A stretch of DNA of 64,000 nt, from positions 59,909,882 to 59,973,881 of the forward strand of contig JAFMSR010000002.1 of assembly GCA_022818135.1 (NCBI GenBank), read 5' to 3'. This DNA is from Saxidomus purpurata. Its lineage: Eukaryota; Mollusca; Bivalvia; Venerida; Veneridae. This document shows positions 34,467 through 48,513 of this stretch, in pieces. Position numbers and translations under genes: made by a program. The number at the start of each line of letters is the position of its first letter. Position 1 is the first letter of the stretch. Under the pieces are notes generated by a model that had not been told where the DNA came from, did not search any database, and was given only the letters and a program-made list of their open reading frames with translations.

Positions 34467-37400
34467 CTGCAAACAAACAGGAAAGGAGGTTAACAATTCA
34501 GATCAATTCCGATTAATTAATACATGTATCAGAAACATGTACATACAGTTACCTAGCAAACTGGGTAATAAAATAGTGAAAGAAAAGAGCATTTTTTATG
34601 TTTAATTTTGGTATTAGTTCTGGAAAAAATTGACCAACTGTATAATAGGAAAGGTCGTGTAACAAGAGTTCTCCTTTTTATTATTCATATAACGTTATTT
34701 ATCAGAGTCTCAGAAATGTACATGTCCTGGTATTTACACAGTCAAATCTTCAAACAATGCCTTATTTGCCTGTTGTGCAAGTAAAATTACATGTGCATCT
34801 ACATACAAATATGAATGCTTTTACAAAACTGAATGTCTCACTTTAGTCAGCACCATTCTCAGTAAATCTACATTGCCTACATATTGAAGAAAAAAAATCA
34901 GAATCACTACAAAAATCATTAATTATACTGTAAAAGTCAGTTTTTTGGCGAGGTTGTAAAATCATCAAACCCGTTAAAATAACAAAGAAACAATGAATAT
35001 ATATAAAAAAGTGCTTGCTAGCAAATTAAAAAAACACAAATAAATTAAATAGGAAACAGGAAAATTTCAAAATAAACAACTTGTGAATATAAGGTATTGT
35101 ACAGTATTGCCAACAAAATATACTGGGAAGCTTTGAACAGTTACCTGCGATAGCCAGGAGCATTTTCTTTCTGGCACCAAATGTGGAGATTCCCAGCTCT
35201 CTTAGGTCATGGTCAGTCAGAGTCAGGAATGTGGGCAGGTCAATCTGAAACATACAACAGAATACACCCATGAAATGTGTATAATGTATTCAAATGGATG
35301 TTTAAGTCAATAGAGTAGATTAATATCTAACGTAACATGAAATATAAAAACATTTCCTCTGTACAAAACTAATAACTACCATTTCTACTACATGTATCTT
35401 ATTCTATGTTTTCAAAAATCTGTTAAGTTTAGTTTTGTACACAGGAGTGGTGAATATAACTGAAGTGGAAGTGTTCATTTTCTTTACTCCTTAACCACAA
35501 GCAAAGCTGAAAACTTACAGACATATCCTTGCAAAACTGTAAGGAATTTCAGATTTTGACCAAAGCCTAAAGAAACATTTCACTTTAACTGTGGCAAGTC
35601 TCTGAAGTAGACTGTTTCACCTCTAAATCTTGGCAGGTCCATCTAATGTTCATAGAGGTCAGCTTTTCAATAATAGTTATAACAGGAAAACATCGCAAAA
35701 CTGTTGATCATGACCTGAGAAGGATATGCAGGCTGATCATGATCTACACTCATACCAAAGGCTGCATATGTATATAGTTCAAGCAGGTTACAGGTTCAAG
35801 TCTTATTCCTCTTACCTCTTGTTGCTGAAACAAGTCTGTGTATTTTCCAAGACCTAATTTAATGAAGAGTTCGGCAAGGTCCAGTTTTGTTGACCAGTAT
35901 GATTTATTTGGTACAAGTGCACTATCTATATGATTACTTGCACTTAATCCATACTCAGGCCCTGGAATAGAAAAATATAGGTAAGACAATAGAATATACA
36001 TGTCTCAAGCAAGAAAGCATTAATTTAAAAATCTACATGCACACGAGGGCAACAAGTTAAGCCCACCAACTCATGGATTGAAGTGAATAGGGTCTTGTTG
36101 GCGACACGCCACCTCATTGTTGTGAAAAATTGTCCAAAGTCAATTTAAAATCTTTAAGTGCATAAGGAAGTTAGAGCCCAGACAAGGTCACATTTGCCCA
36201 TTTTCTTTACCTTAATCTGTAAGTGTGACCTTGACCTTTGAGGGATGGACCTAGGTCTTGTGCACGACATGTCATCGTATTATGGTAAACAATTGTCCCT
36301 GGTTAATTGAAAAATCCTTCAATGCAAAACAAATGACAGCCTAAACAAAGTCTCATGTGTCAATTTTTCACTACATGTATTAATCGCTTGGTATGACCTT
36401 AACCTCTGAGCTACAGACATGTGTCTTGTGTGCAACATGCTGTCCCATTGTGGCAAACAACTGTACTACCTTACTTCAGAATCATTCAATGCATGAGGAA
36501 GTTACAGCCTGGACAAGCTCATTTGGATGGACAGATGGATATACTCTGAACTGTCAAAGTGACAACTATGTCCAGCACAAAACCATGCTTGACAAAAGTG
36601 TTTCAATATGAAAACAGAATTAACTTGGTACGTACCAGATGTATATAATTCTTTCTACTTTTAGAATGCCATAGATTCATACCTTCTTGCACAAATGGTG
36701 AAAATCAATTAAAAAAGCTGACTGTATAAAAGCTCACATTTTTTCCGAGGGCTGGGGTATTCTCCTGGTGCAGGATTCATTGGCGGCCTATTATACATGG
36801 TGGATGAATCTCTCCATGGATCTCTATCCATTTCGGACATTTCTTCTGCAGTATTCTACAAGAGGTATTCAAAATTTACATGAAATTACTCTTGACTTCT
36901 TAATATCTTCTTCATGTAAGAATTAATTCTAATTAGTATAATCAATAAGTTACAGGTAAACAACACTGGTCATTTTCTTGCATGTTGCTTTCAATATATA
37001 TACAGTCTAATTTGTCTTGTGCAGCGAGCCAAGGAATACATCAAAAGTGGTCACCTGAAGCATATTTGTTAGAATAGTTTCTTAAATTAATTATAAATGT
37101 GACCAACTGGGATAACATGCAATATGATAGCAGGGGTTTATGTTAATGTATTCTATCAATACCTCATATGTAGTAGCCATGGGTGGTTCATATCTCTGTC
37201 GGACACCTGTTTGTGACATCCTCTCTCTAATGGCTGACTCTGGCATTGATTTAGAAAATCCGAGGCCTGACCAAAAATCTGTTGGGGTACGAGATTCTCC
37301 TATAGGTTTCTTCTGTATGGCTGTGAAATAAAATAGATTCAAGAAAAGTAATAACCAAGCTGAAAATTATTCTGAAAATCTGTTTTTTCTGACATTCAGT

Positions 37401-39695
37401 ATATTCAAATGACCATTACACAGAAATAGTCCTTGCTGCGAAATGCTCGTAATTCAAGTCAGTTGAACAGAAATTTAATCAGAATTTGTTTATATATATA
37501 AAACACTTTGTAAGAGGTTCAGATTCACTAAAATAATTAACTGTAATGAGTACTTATTTTGATAAAAGTTAAACATACAAAAATTGTAAAACTGCTTTAA
37601 TAAGCTTGAGCATAGCAGCATTTAGTTTATTATACTCCACGGCTGACCCTGGGAGTTTTCCACGGGTGAATTTGCCAAGACATAATTTTTAGCACACTAA
37701 AGAATAAAGACCTGATGAACAATCACCTTTGTTAGCCATAAGCTTTTTCTGCTCATAGTCTACGCCAAAATTTAACGGTTGGAAACTGTCAGCAAAAAGG
37801 TTAGATGTCGGGATTTTCCTTTCTATCCCTGGTGCTCTCAGATCTTCCAACAAGCGTCCATCCCCATTCCTGTAAAATACATATTATGTGATTTCATGCA
37901 CATATAAAGTAACTTGCTTGTATAGTATGAATATTTCAACTTATGATGCATTTGAATTATTTAACAATGTGTACTATGGCTTGAACTTAAAGAGTATATA
38001 AACAAAGGAACTAATGCTACTTAAACTTGAAGCACCTCTATGGAACTGTCATCATTGTCACTAACGGTATCTAACAATGCTCTTGTTAACAAATCATATA
38101 AAGTGCTGACAGTATTCAAATAAGCGGATCAGTGAAGTACAAACCTCAATCTAAATTTCATCAAATGTATGAGCATGCTATGCAGAATAAACTATTAATA
38201 TTTAACATGCTGAGCATTTTATTACTTCCTAGAAACAGTCAATAACTTGTCTCTATAGACACGCTAGTTATCAATTATACTCCATGCAATTTGTAAAGTC
38301 ATTAAAGTTATGCATGATATATACATGTATTTAAACAGGTAACATCATTTCATATTGATACTCTCACTAGATACATGTTTTTCATCATTACAACAAAGAC
38401 CAATGACTTCTGTCAGAACTGACCCAAAAGTGTCTAAACAAGTGGTAAAAGGTCACACAACCCTAGAAAATTCAGCATCTACACAGTTTTAAAAAGACTT
38501 TTACTGCATTTCTGAAAACAAAGTCAACAAAAAACATAACAAACAAACTTACATCAGATGACTTCTGTTCAAACTGGCATGTAATGAGGCACTATTCATG
38601 CTACCGTGTAGTGAGCCACTGTTCATACTGCCGTGTAAAGTGCCCTGGTTCAAACTGCTATGTAAGGAGCCATTGTTGAGACTGGCATGGAGAGAGCTCA
38701 GACTGCCATGCAGAGAACCATTACTTAGGCCTCTGTTCAGGAAGGATATATCATTGGCAGGGTTTGTTGTCTTACTTAAACCTAATAAATCCATTGTGTG
38801 TGCACTGCTACTCAAAGGAACCTTGGGTTTACTCAATCCTGAAAGACATATAACATTTTCCTATGATAAGCATTTGACGTTACAGGTAAAGGCGTCTCTA
38901 CTACATTACAACCGTCAAAGCTTGATGTGCTTCTGTCACAGTTATAATCCTTTTTCTAAAATGTTGAGAAATTCAAGCGGTCAGAGAATTTTTAATTCAA
39001 GCATAGCATTTTTTCACATCTTCCAAACAAGGAAACTGACTTGATATCATTCAAAATGTATTGTACAGCCATTCTGTACCTTTATCCAAACAGACCCCAG
39101 TATAAATATATCACCATATATGTACCTCAAACAGGTTACACTTATTTCTATTAAGATGCCATTAATTCATTGACTGCAACAGAAGTTGCCTTACAACTGC
39201 AAGAAAACGTGCATAAAAAAGATCTAAGAAATGCATAATGTCTATTATTTACTTGAGAGTAGGACTAACCTAAAAGGTCCATTACGTGCCCACTGCTTGT
39301 CAGGGAAGGCTTTGGTCGAGAAGACACAATATCCCCAAAACCATTGGATGTTGATAGACCAGCTAAATCAACTGAAATAAAAAGTTACTGATTCAACTGA
39401 TGTAATGATTTACAATAGTAGAACAAGGACATAAAGGTACTAATAACTATAATTACAATAAATACTGCAAGGTTCATTATTCTGATGATATGGACTATGA
39501 CGATGACGATGATGATGATGATGATGATGAGGAGGAGGAGGAGGTGGAAGAGGAGGATGAAAAGGAAAACAATGATGATAGAGAACAAGCTGCTAAAGTG
39601 AAATAAAAAGATAAAGTTAAAAATTAATATGGAGAATGGTGCAATATTTTTATTCATTAAGTCTATTTAAAAATGTTTGATACACACCAGCACTA

Positions 39696-39755
<60 letters not shown>

Positions 39756-42700
39756 TTTTTGTTTACCCCCTGAAGCTTTGAAGCTTGAAGGACTCTCACA
39801 AGGACTTCTGGATGGACTGCTTGCTTCACTTCTATTTCTACAGTCTACTGAAATATTACAAAGCAAATACTGTAGAACAAAGTCATAACTTCATAGTCCC
39901 ATTTCAACAAATTTAAGACTCCAAGAAATAGACATAAAGAATCAATCTGACACTTTTCAACTTGACGTAAAAATGCAGCAGCTTGATCTGTTTGTTTTTG
40001 TGTGGGATTTTATTCTCAACCTTTCTAAACCACACAAAGCTGATGACATCTACTTCTGAAGAAGCTATCGAAGGAATAAAGACACTAAATTTCATGTATT
40101 CAGATCAAACCATCATACAAGATAAGCATAATAGTACACATAGGGTAATTGGATTGGCAGCCTGACTGTCTATCCACATCCACAAAGGATGAATTTTAAA
40201 AAATATTCCATTATGACTAGGACAGTGATAATTTCACTAACATATGAATGTTACATGTTTAAATGATATATTTTACTTAACAGTACACAGAAGTAGTTTT
40301 GAGATTCCTTTTCTTTGGTACGAATAAAAAATTTACAAATTCTTTAACACCAAAGTTCCGCTATTAAGACCTCCTGATATTAAGACTGCCGTCGATATTA
40401 AGACCAAACATTTCGGAGCTAAATGACCCCTCTTACAGTAAAAAGGTCTCGATAAAAAAAATCATTTGGGTATTAAGACCACTTTATGCCGCTTTGAATG
40501 GTAGACATATTAAAGGAACTTTACTGTATAACATATTACATGGGCTTCATAAAATAACATTGATGTGAGCATGTCATATAAGAGAGATGAATATACCTTG
40601 TTCCATGACATTTAATGTGTTTGTTGTAGGTTGTAAACTTGCGTTTTGACCAACTTCTTTCTGAATACCATTCATATTACACTGGTTCATGAGATCAACT
40701 ACATTATGGACGGATACTGCTGGGGGTACCACCATCACAGGACCATAGATACCTGAAACACAATACATCACACGTTATTATAATACATGTTAGAAATAAA
40801 GGTTCCTATTAGTTTAATTTAAACTAATTTATTTTAGCTCGATTGTGAAGAAAGCTTGTAGCTTATCAAGTCACTCTCGAGTCCGCTTCCTGGAAAACCC
40901 AGTATTGGTGTCATACGAGGAGGTACGGTCGTGACCCCAGTGGGGCTCGAACCCCCAACCTCCAGGATGAACGGAGGTTCCTGTTATATGTTACATCACA
41001 GGACTACGGGTAAAGAAACAGACTAAATTACAATACCATAGATAACTTCAACTTGATAAATCACAAGAATAAAGACTGATGCAGCAGAATACATCACAAG
41101 ACAGTACTACTAGAAGATAACTGAACAAGAACACTACATGTATACAGTACTAAAGACGCCTGCAACTAAATTCATCAGTGATGCATATTACTGCAACAGA
41201 GTGCATTACCATCAACTGAACACATCACTAGACTGTTGAATGTTGCTATGTAAGAAACACGCCTCCTCCTTTAGGCCAACGGAATCGATACTAGTTTCAA
41301 AACCAAGTTACTTCCACTACTTTATTTCGTATCACCAAATTGACTGTGAAATAGCATAAATTCTTTATTTTCTAATTTCCCCATGTAATGACAATCATTT
41401 GTTGTGCACCTCTGAAGGTTACTGAATTTATGACGTAATAAAAAAGGCCTAAAATTTCATTTGCTTTACCCAAAGTACTTCTCCAATTTCAAATGCAATC
41501 ATTTTCATATCTCTTGGTGCCTACATCAAATAAATTTAATTACAATAATTAATAATTAAACTTAAACTAATTGTTTGTATGAAATGAAACATGGCGTATT
41601 CCCTAAACACATGAATAAAACAGGTTATAATTATCATGGTGGTTAACACACCCACACTCACTAGATCTAATTGCCATTGTACAACCTCTGCATATATGAT
41701 ACCTTGAAAAGATTTAATGGAAAGTGTCATGTCATATCACTCACAAAATGTTATGTTTTGAAGGGAACAGAAATATCAACTTTTATTTCTTCCTTGGTTA
41801 TAAATCAGCAATTTCAATACAAGCGTTTGTGTTATAACAAAGCCTTGATCAAGCTCGCACAGATACAATAACAAACCCAACAAGTCAATACAATGCAAAA
41901 TATACAGCTGCCACAACTCTCATACATGTTACACGTCGTATTGCTGATATTCCTTATATTTTAACTGCATCACTAAAAGCGTCACTTCATGTCAAATTGC
42001 CATGTATTTATTTATCGTATTACTGTTTGCTATCAGCTTACATCTAGAAGGTATCACACCATTTTAAAGTAATATGACAAAATTATCACACTTTTGACAC
42101 AGAAGGCTGCCCATATCATTACATATATATTACACTGATGACCAATAATACTTACCTGGTGGTGGTGATACAAAGTGGTTCGGACTTGACGTATTGTTAC
42201 AAGGACTTCTGGGACTTTTTGGGCTAAGCGTATTAGCTGTGGTTGGTGGACTTTTCTGGCCATTGACCAGTAGCAGCTGATTGGCCGTGTAGATCTGGAG
42301 GGCTGACTGTATATTTGGATGTACATTCTGACCAAAATAGCCTGCAACACAAATAATGTATAGAACCAAAGTATAGTGTCAGACTTGATTTTGCTAAGCA
42401 TTAAATCTATTTGGACCTTAAGCGACTGTCTGCAGTTGATAAGGGTTAAGTGTTTTTTTCGTCTCGGCATGAAAAAGTCTATCTTCACATTAACATTAGA
42501 AAGTGGGTGTGACGGACACTTAAGGTAGCCAACCACGTAATAACAGTGGTAAAATTAGGTTAAGCCTTAGATTTTGTACAGAAATAAATACAGATAAAAT
42601 CTAAACAATGCTCCGGTTTTTTTTTACAACAGTTTTGTGAGCTTTAACCATGCATATACATACAAAGACTATTATCACTGAAAGCTTTTCATACCCCTAT

Positions 42701-45700
42701 CAATCAAAAAGGTGCCTTGACTCCTTGAATAATGAAATTTAGAGTAAAAAATGACCTGATTTACAAATAAGGTCTCACTAGTCATTCCTCTTCAGAAAGT
42801 AAATGTTAAGATAACTATATACAAATTTTTAAAGCAATTCAGCAAATACAGGACATACCAGGACAGGAGTGATCTCTGTATAGCCCCTACTCCCACTTCC
42901 CTATGCTGTTTATATAAAAATAATTTGATGTTAAGTTTTGCTAAAACTGCATACCTAGGGCTGTTAAATTCAGAATGTTGGACGGACTTCCTTCATCTCT
43001 TGTCTGATGTGCTAGTTGCTGTGGCAACTTCTTTTCGATGCCCAGTAACAACAGACGTGCTAAGTACATGTTTGAGGCATTCCTCTCTATACTTTTTACT
43101 ATCACAGACTGAAATATAAGAAACTATTATAACTCACAATGCTTGGTTGTTTTGGCTTGCGAAGGACATTACAATTAGCTTGCTGTGTTTGTTTTTTTGT
43201 CTATGACTGGATATACACAAAACTTACTTTGCTGTGTTGTTTTGGTTTAGCTTGACACATCAGGAAATGACTTTGCTTGGTGATTTAGGTTACTACAGAT
43301 ACTTAATGCATACACAAAGCTGACTGTTTGGTTATTTCAGTTTAAACTAGATATTTACAAATTTACATTGCTCAGAGTTTTGGCTTTCCAGTTTAATACA
43401 CAAAAACTTACTTTGCTTGGTTGCTTCGGCTTAGGTTTCACACTGATGAAGACATCAAGATGTTCCATTAACTGTGTTACTCTACCTACAAAGGGCAGCA
43501 AAATACTTTCAACCATTATGTTAGACAATTGTGGAGTAAACTGAAGAGATGTAATAATTATTTATACATTATTCTAAGGTCTGGTCTTCAGTACTTTTCA
43601 CTTCTGTATAGCCTACATTTCTCATATAACATGCAACACTTGAAAAGTGATTAATAATACACACACATAATTGTATATCAAAATTAATGCTTTAAAACAA
43701 ACCTTTCACTAATAAATACATAAAACAGTCTATAGCTAGTTTTTTTTTAAAATTCAAACTGTAAGTTCATGCAAGATATACAGGTAGAGCCATGTTTTTT
43801 TGTGACATTTTATTTTATTGTTTTTGTTTCAATGATTTTGATAACACAATGATTACATTCAAAACTGGCAGCAGGTTTATGGCTTGGAGTTGAACGCTGC
43901 TGATATGTGAACAGATTATATTTCTGGCAATATTTTGCTTCAGGCTCTACCTTCTATCTCTGCCTTTGACCTAGTTTCATTAAATGCTAGCCTTCTTTTC
44001 ATTCCATCATGGGGAGTAAAGACAAAACAAAAGAAGACATCAGATGAATATGTCAGAATATTTTAGGCCATAACAAAACAGTAAGCATTTTCATTACAGT
44101 CCCTTACTGGACTTGTACACGTAACAGCATCATTTGGCAGAGATTTTATAGAGACACTCACCTGGATCCATCTCTAGTTCTTCTTTCACATCAAACATAA
44201 GGACAAGGGGTAGACAACCCTGAAATCAAAATAGAACATTTATTAAAAACCAAAGTCTTATTAATTCATATGATTTCTTTTATGAAACTGTACTTGTTTT
44301 CTCAAACAGTCTATGAAAAAAAACTTGAGTTTAACTTCTTGAACAAGTATTATTCTGGAAAAAAAATTATTGCGCACTCTTACAGTACACCCATTTGCTT
44401 GTAAACAACACTTGCACACTACAACGCCTGAAAGACGAGTCTGTTTAGCACTAGATCAATGCTTAAAACACATAAACATAGAACTATCCCATTCTAAAAC
44501 ATACCTTGTTTATGTTATTTCAAATCAAGTATTTCGTAATTAACAAAAGCTGTTTGTAGAGCATGTATGCCCCCTTTGATGCAATCAGTAATGTGGAAAA
44601 AGATATACATGTGGCCTGAAAAAAATGAACTTTTTGGCCTTAGAAACAAAAAATTGTTGGCCTTAAAAAAACAAAATTTGGCCTAAAAAAATAATTCATG
44701 TGCCCCCCAAAAGTCCCGGTGTCCTTGACTTTTGACTTACTGACCTCAAAATCAATAGGGGTCATCTGCTGGTCATGACCAACCTCCACACCAAGTTTCA
44801 AGATGCTAGGCCAATGCATTCTCGAGATATCATCTGGAATCGGTATGCTTAAAACAGGCACATCTTGAAAACAGAATTTATTTCAACTTTCACAATGAAA
44901 CTCATTTAAAAGGAGAGTGATTCAATATGAAAGAAACTAGAATGTATACTGAATGTTATCTTTATTTTTGTTTTATTATGTTTTGTTACTTACAATGAGT
45001 TGCTGTCGAGCGAGAAAGACACTGTCTATTGTTCCTGTTATATATACTGTCCCCTTTCTCTGGGGTGTCACATTATTTGGGTCGGGAAAATGTATCATGG
45101 CCCCCGTTGCCTGCATGATCTGTTTGATATTCATTCCTTGCCGGCCGATAATAAAGAGGTGGTGCTGTGGGGCTATTTCTAGCTGCATGTTTATTGGTAA
45201 TGGAGTCTGAAATGAAATAATACCTATCTCTGAATGAAATTCTTAACCCTTACTCAACTACATGTCAATCATTCAATGTGGACAGTACCATTGTCACTGA
45301 GTGGTCACTGACTGGTACCATTTTTCACAGAGTGGTCACTGACTGGTACCATTGTCACAGCATGGTCACTGACTGGTACCATTGTCACAGAGTGGTCACT
45401 GACTGGTACCATTGTTCACAGAGTGGTCACTGACTGGTACCATTGTCACAGAGTGGTCACTGACTGGTACCATTGTCGCAGGTGGTCACTCTGTACCATT
45501 GGCAGCGTGGTCACTGACTGGTACATAGTGCAGATCATGATCAAAATGCTTGTATGTGTAGGCTGATCATGATCTGCACTGGTCACAAAGAAAGAATCAC
45601 TTGCAGGGCAAGGGTTAACATTACTAATCTACTGATTAAAACATACAAGAACTTCCCATTTCACCGAGACTAGTATTGTCCATTAAGCCCTGCAAATGAC

Positions 45701-48443
45701 AATTTTCTCTCTTAGAACATTGATAAAAGAAGCAGATCTTCAATATGTATAACCTTCAATAAATATTCATTCACATGCAAAGCAATAGATGATCAAGTTT
45801 TCTCATTCATTTTTAATTTATGATTTTATAACTGTGCATTCTTTGCATTTATTGATCAGACCAGTTAGCTAAATAAGTAGCCAAAATATATCAATCTTAT
45901 AAGACTAACAAATTGTTTTGTAATACCAAACTTATTCTCAGGACACTGCAATGTCTGTCTAAAATTATTTTAACAGAAATAGAAAAATGTTCGAATAAAT
46001 CATTGTGCAATGCAGCCGTGCCAAAGTAAAATTTGAATTTTTTGTATAATTTATCATTTTAGCACACTTTAGTAATTATCCGAGTGCCTTTTGGCTGTGC
46101 GCTATCTCAAATTGACAACCTTCAAAATGATAAGAACAGTTACATTTCACTCGGTAACAATGATTTTCTTATTCTAATTACAATGGGCAGACACTACTTG
46201 GCAACTCAATAAAACATCTGCGTAATAATAAAACGCTTTTTGGATACGAGCTCTGCTGTGCAAAAACCAACTTGACATCACCTATCACTATAATCTAGAC
46301 TGCCTACAGTCCTTTTTGTTCTATTTCAGTTATGCCTGTACTGCAACGAACACTCCCTATACAGCCAAACCTTGAAACTAAAACCACCCATGGAAGACCT
46401 CAAGGCCAGTCTTTGTTGACAGAATAGTCTTTATACAATTTATTTCTAATATAGATAAATGATTAACTGTTTTCTCACTGCTGGTCTTTATATACAGTAA
46501 GGTTTTATTTAAGTGGTCTTGGACACATGTTTGACTGTACAGAATTTACTAAAGTTTTAGTATCAAAATTCATTGTATACACTCAAACCTCAGACAAAGA
46601 TTATGCCTCTAAACAAGAGGGCCAAGATGGCCCTATATTGCTCCCCTGGCTACCACTGGCCATAATACAAGGCCATCAAGATCAGAAAGGGTCAATTTTG
46701 ACCTTGGGGTTTTGATTTAAACAATCTTTGTAGAGGTCCACTACATAAATATTCCAAATATCTAAGCTCTGGGCCTTGTGGTTCTAGACAGAAGATTTTT
46801 GAAGTTTTCCCTATAGAAGCCTATGAAAAATCAAGTGACATTAAGTGCGATTAAACTGTATCGCTGAAACAGTTGCCGACAAAAACTTCTACGCAGCAGC
46901 TTAAGCAACAAACAGGCTCCTTTAACAAAGATACAGATTGAGATTTGATGGTGTAATGATGTAAAGCATGAATGGCTGGCTTTCATGTGATAACAGAATA
47001 CACTCTCTGGCTTTTTCTTCCATTTCATTGTCCTTTGTTTCAACAAAATTCAAGCAATATGATTTTTTGATTTATTCGATAAGGTTCCTGCACAAAAGAA
47101 GCATGTTAATTTTCAGTTCTGGATATTTTCCACATTAAATCAGTGATCCAAAGATATCTGTTACATAAATATTTAGAAAAGATACAATTATATTTAGTTT
47201 TATCAATTGAAATTTCTATCCCTTCTACAATTTGAGACTGGATGCCAATTTCTCAGACACTGTCAGAACATCTGGCTCACAAGACAGTGGAGTTTAACAG
47301 ATCACCAATGTCACCTGCATACTTATAAGAAACAATGGATTTCAAAATTTCAAGTATTAAAAGGCTTTTAAAAGCCAGGTGTTTCTAATGAAATCTTTTG
47401 ACTTACCCGCAATAAATTGTAACTCATATTTTAAAATAGGAAGAAAAAGGTGTGGTAACACTTATCCTTTCTGAGGGCTTAAAGGGTTTAATTCTGTAAT
47501 AAGTGGATAAGTATGTTACAATGCATTGCTGCTCTTTCTTGACAACACACATGATGTGCCAATTTAGTTGAAATCTAAAAGCCTTTAAAGCATAGACCAC
47601 ATGGATGTACAATCTGATCATGATCTGCACTTGCATTCTTGTAACAAGGCAGAATCACTCGCTTCCAACAGGGCAAAAGTTAAGCAGCTCTTGTCCTTAA
47701 CAGACTAAGGCAGAAACTTGTTTTTCACTTACTGGTAATTTCCCTAGTAAAAGATCCATCATTTTCAAGGTGGCTTCTTTTACCAGTTTTTCATTAAAAA
47801 CCGACCCGCGGACTATCACAGTGGTACCATAACCTCGTTGTCGTTGTCTGAAGCTAATGTTTACGTTGTACTGTTGCTGAAGCTGCTGCATGGCTGGGGA
47901 CTGTAAGTCTGGTATCTGTATAGGTATTGTTGTCACTGGCAACTCAAACATAAACACCAGGGGCAGTAACTCCTGCAATTGAAACATAATTGATGTTATA
48001 TCTGTGCATCAATTCTATCCTAAACACCTATGGACATATTTTGCAACAGAAATACAATGGACGTTTGTATATTTGTTGGTCAGTTTAAACATAAACATAG
48101 GGGCAGTAACTCATTCAACTGAAACAGATCAAACATAAACATAGGGGCAGTAACTCATGCAACTGAAACAGATCAAACATAAATATAGGGGCAGTAACTC
48201 ATGTTACTCAAACAGATCGAACATAAACATAGAGGCAGTAACTCATTCAACTGAAGCAGATCAAACATAAACATAGGGGCAGTTACTCTTGCAACTGAAA
48301 CAGATCAAACATAAATATAGGGGCAGTAACTCATTCAACTGAAACAGATCAAACATAAACAAAGGGGCAGTAACTCTTGCAACTGAAATCATCCTTTTTG
48401 ATGTGAAAACGTGGACTTTTATGACCTCTCAATGTACTGCAAT

Positions 48444-48513
<70 letters not shown>

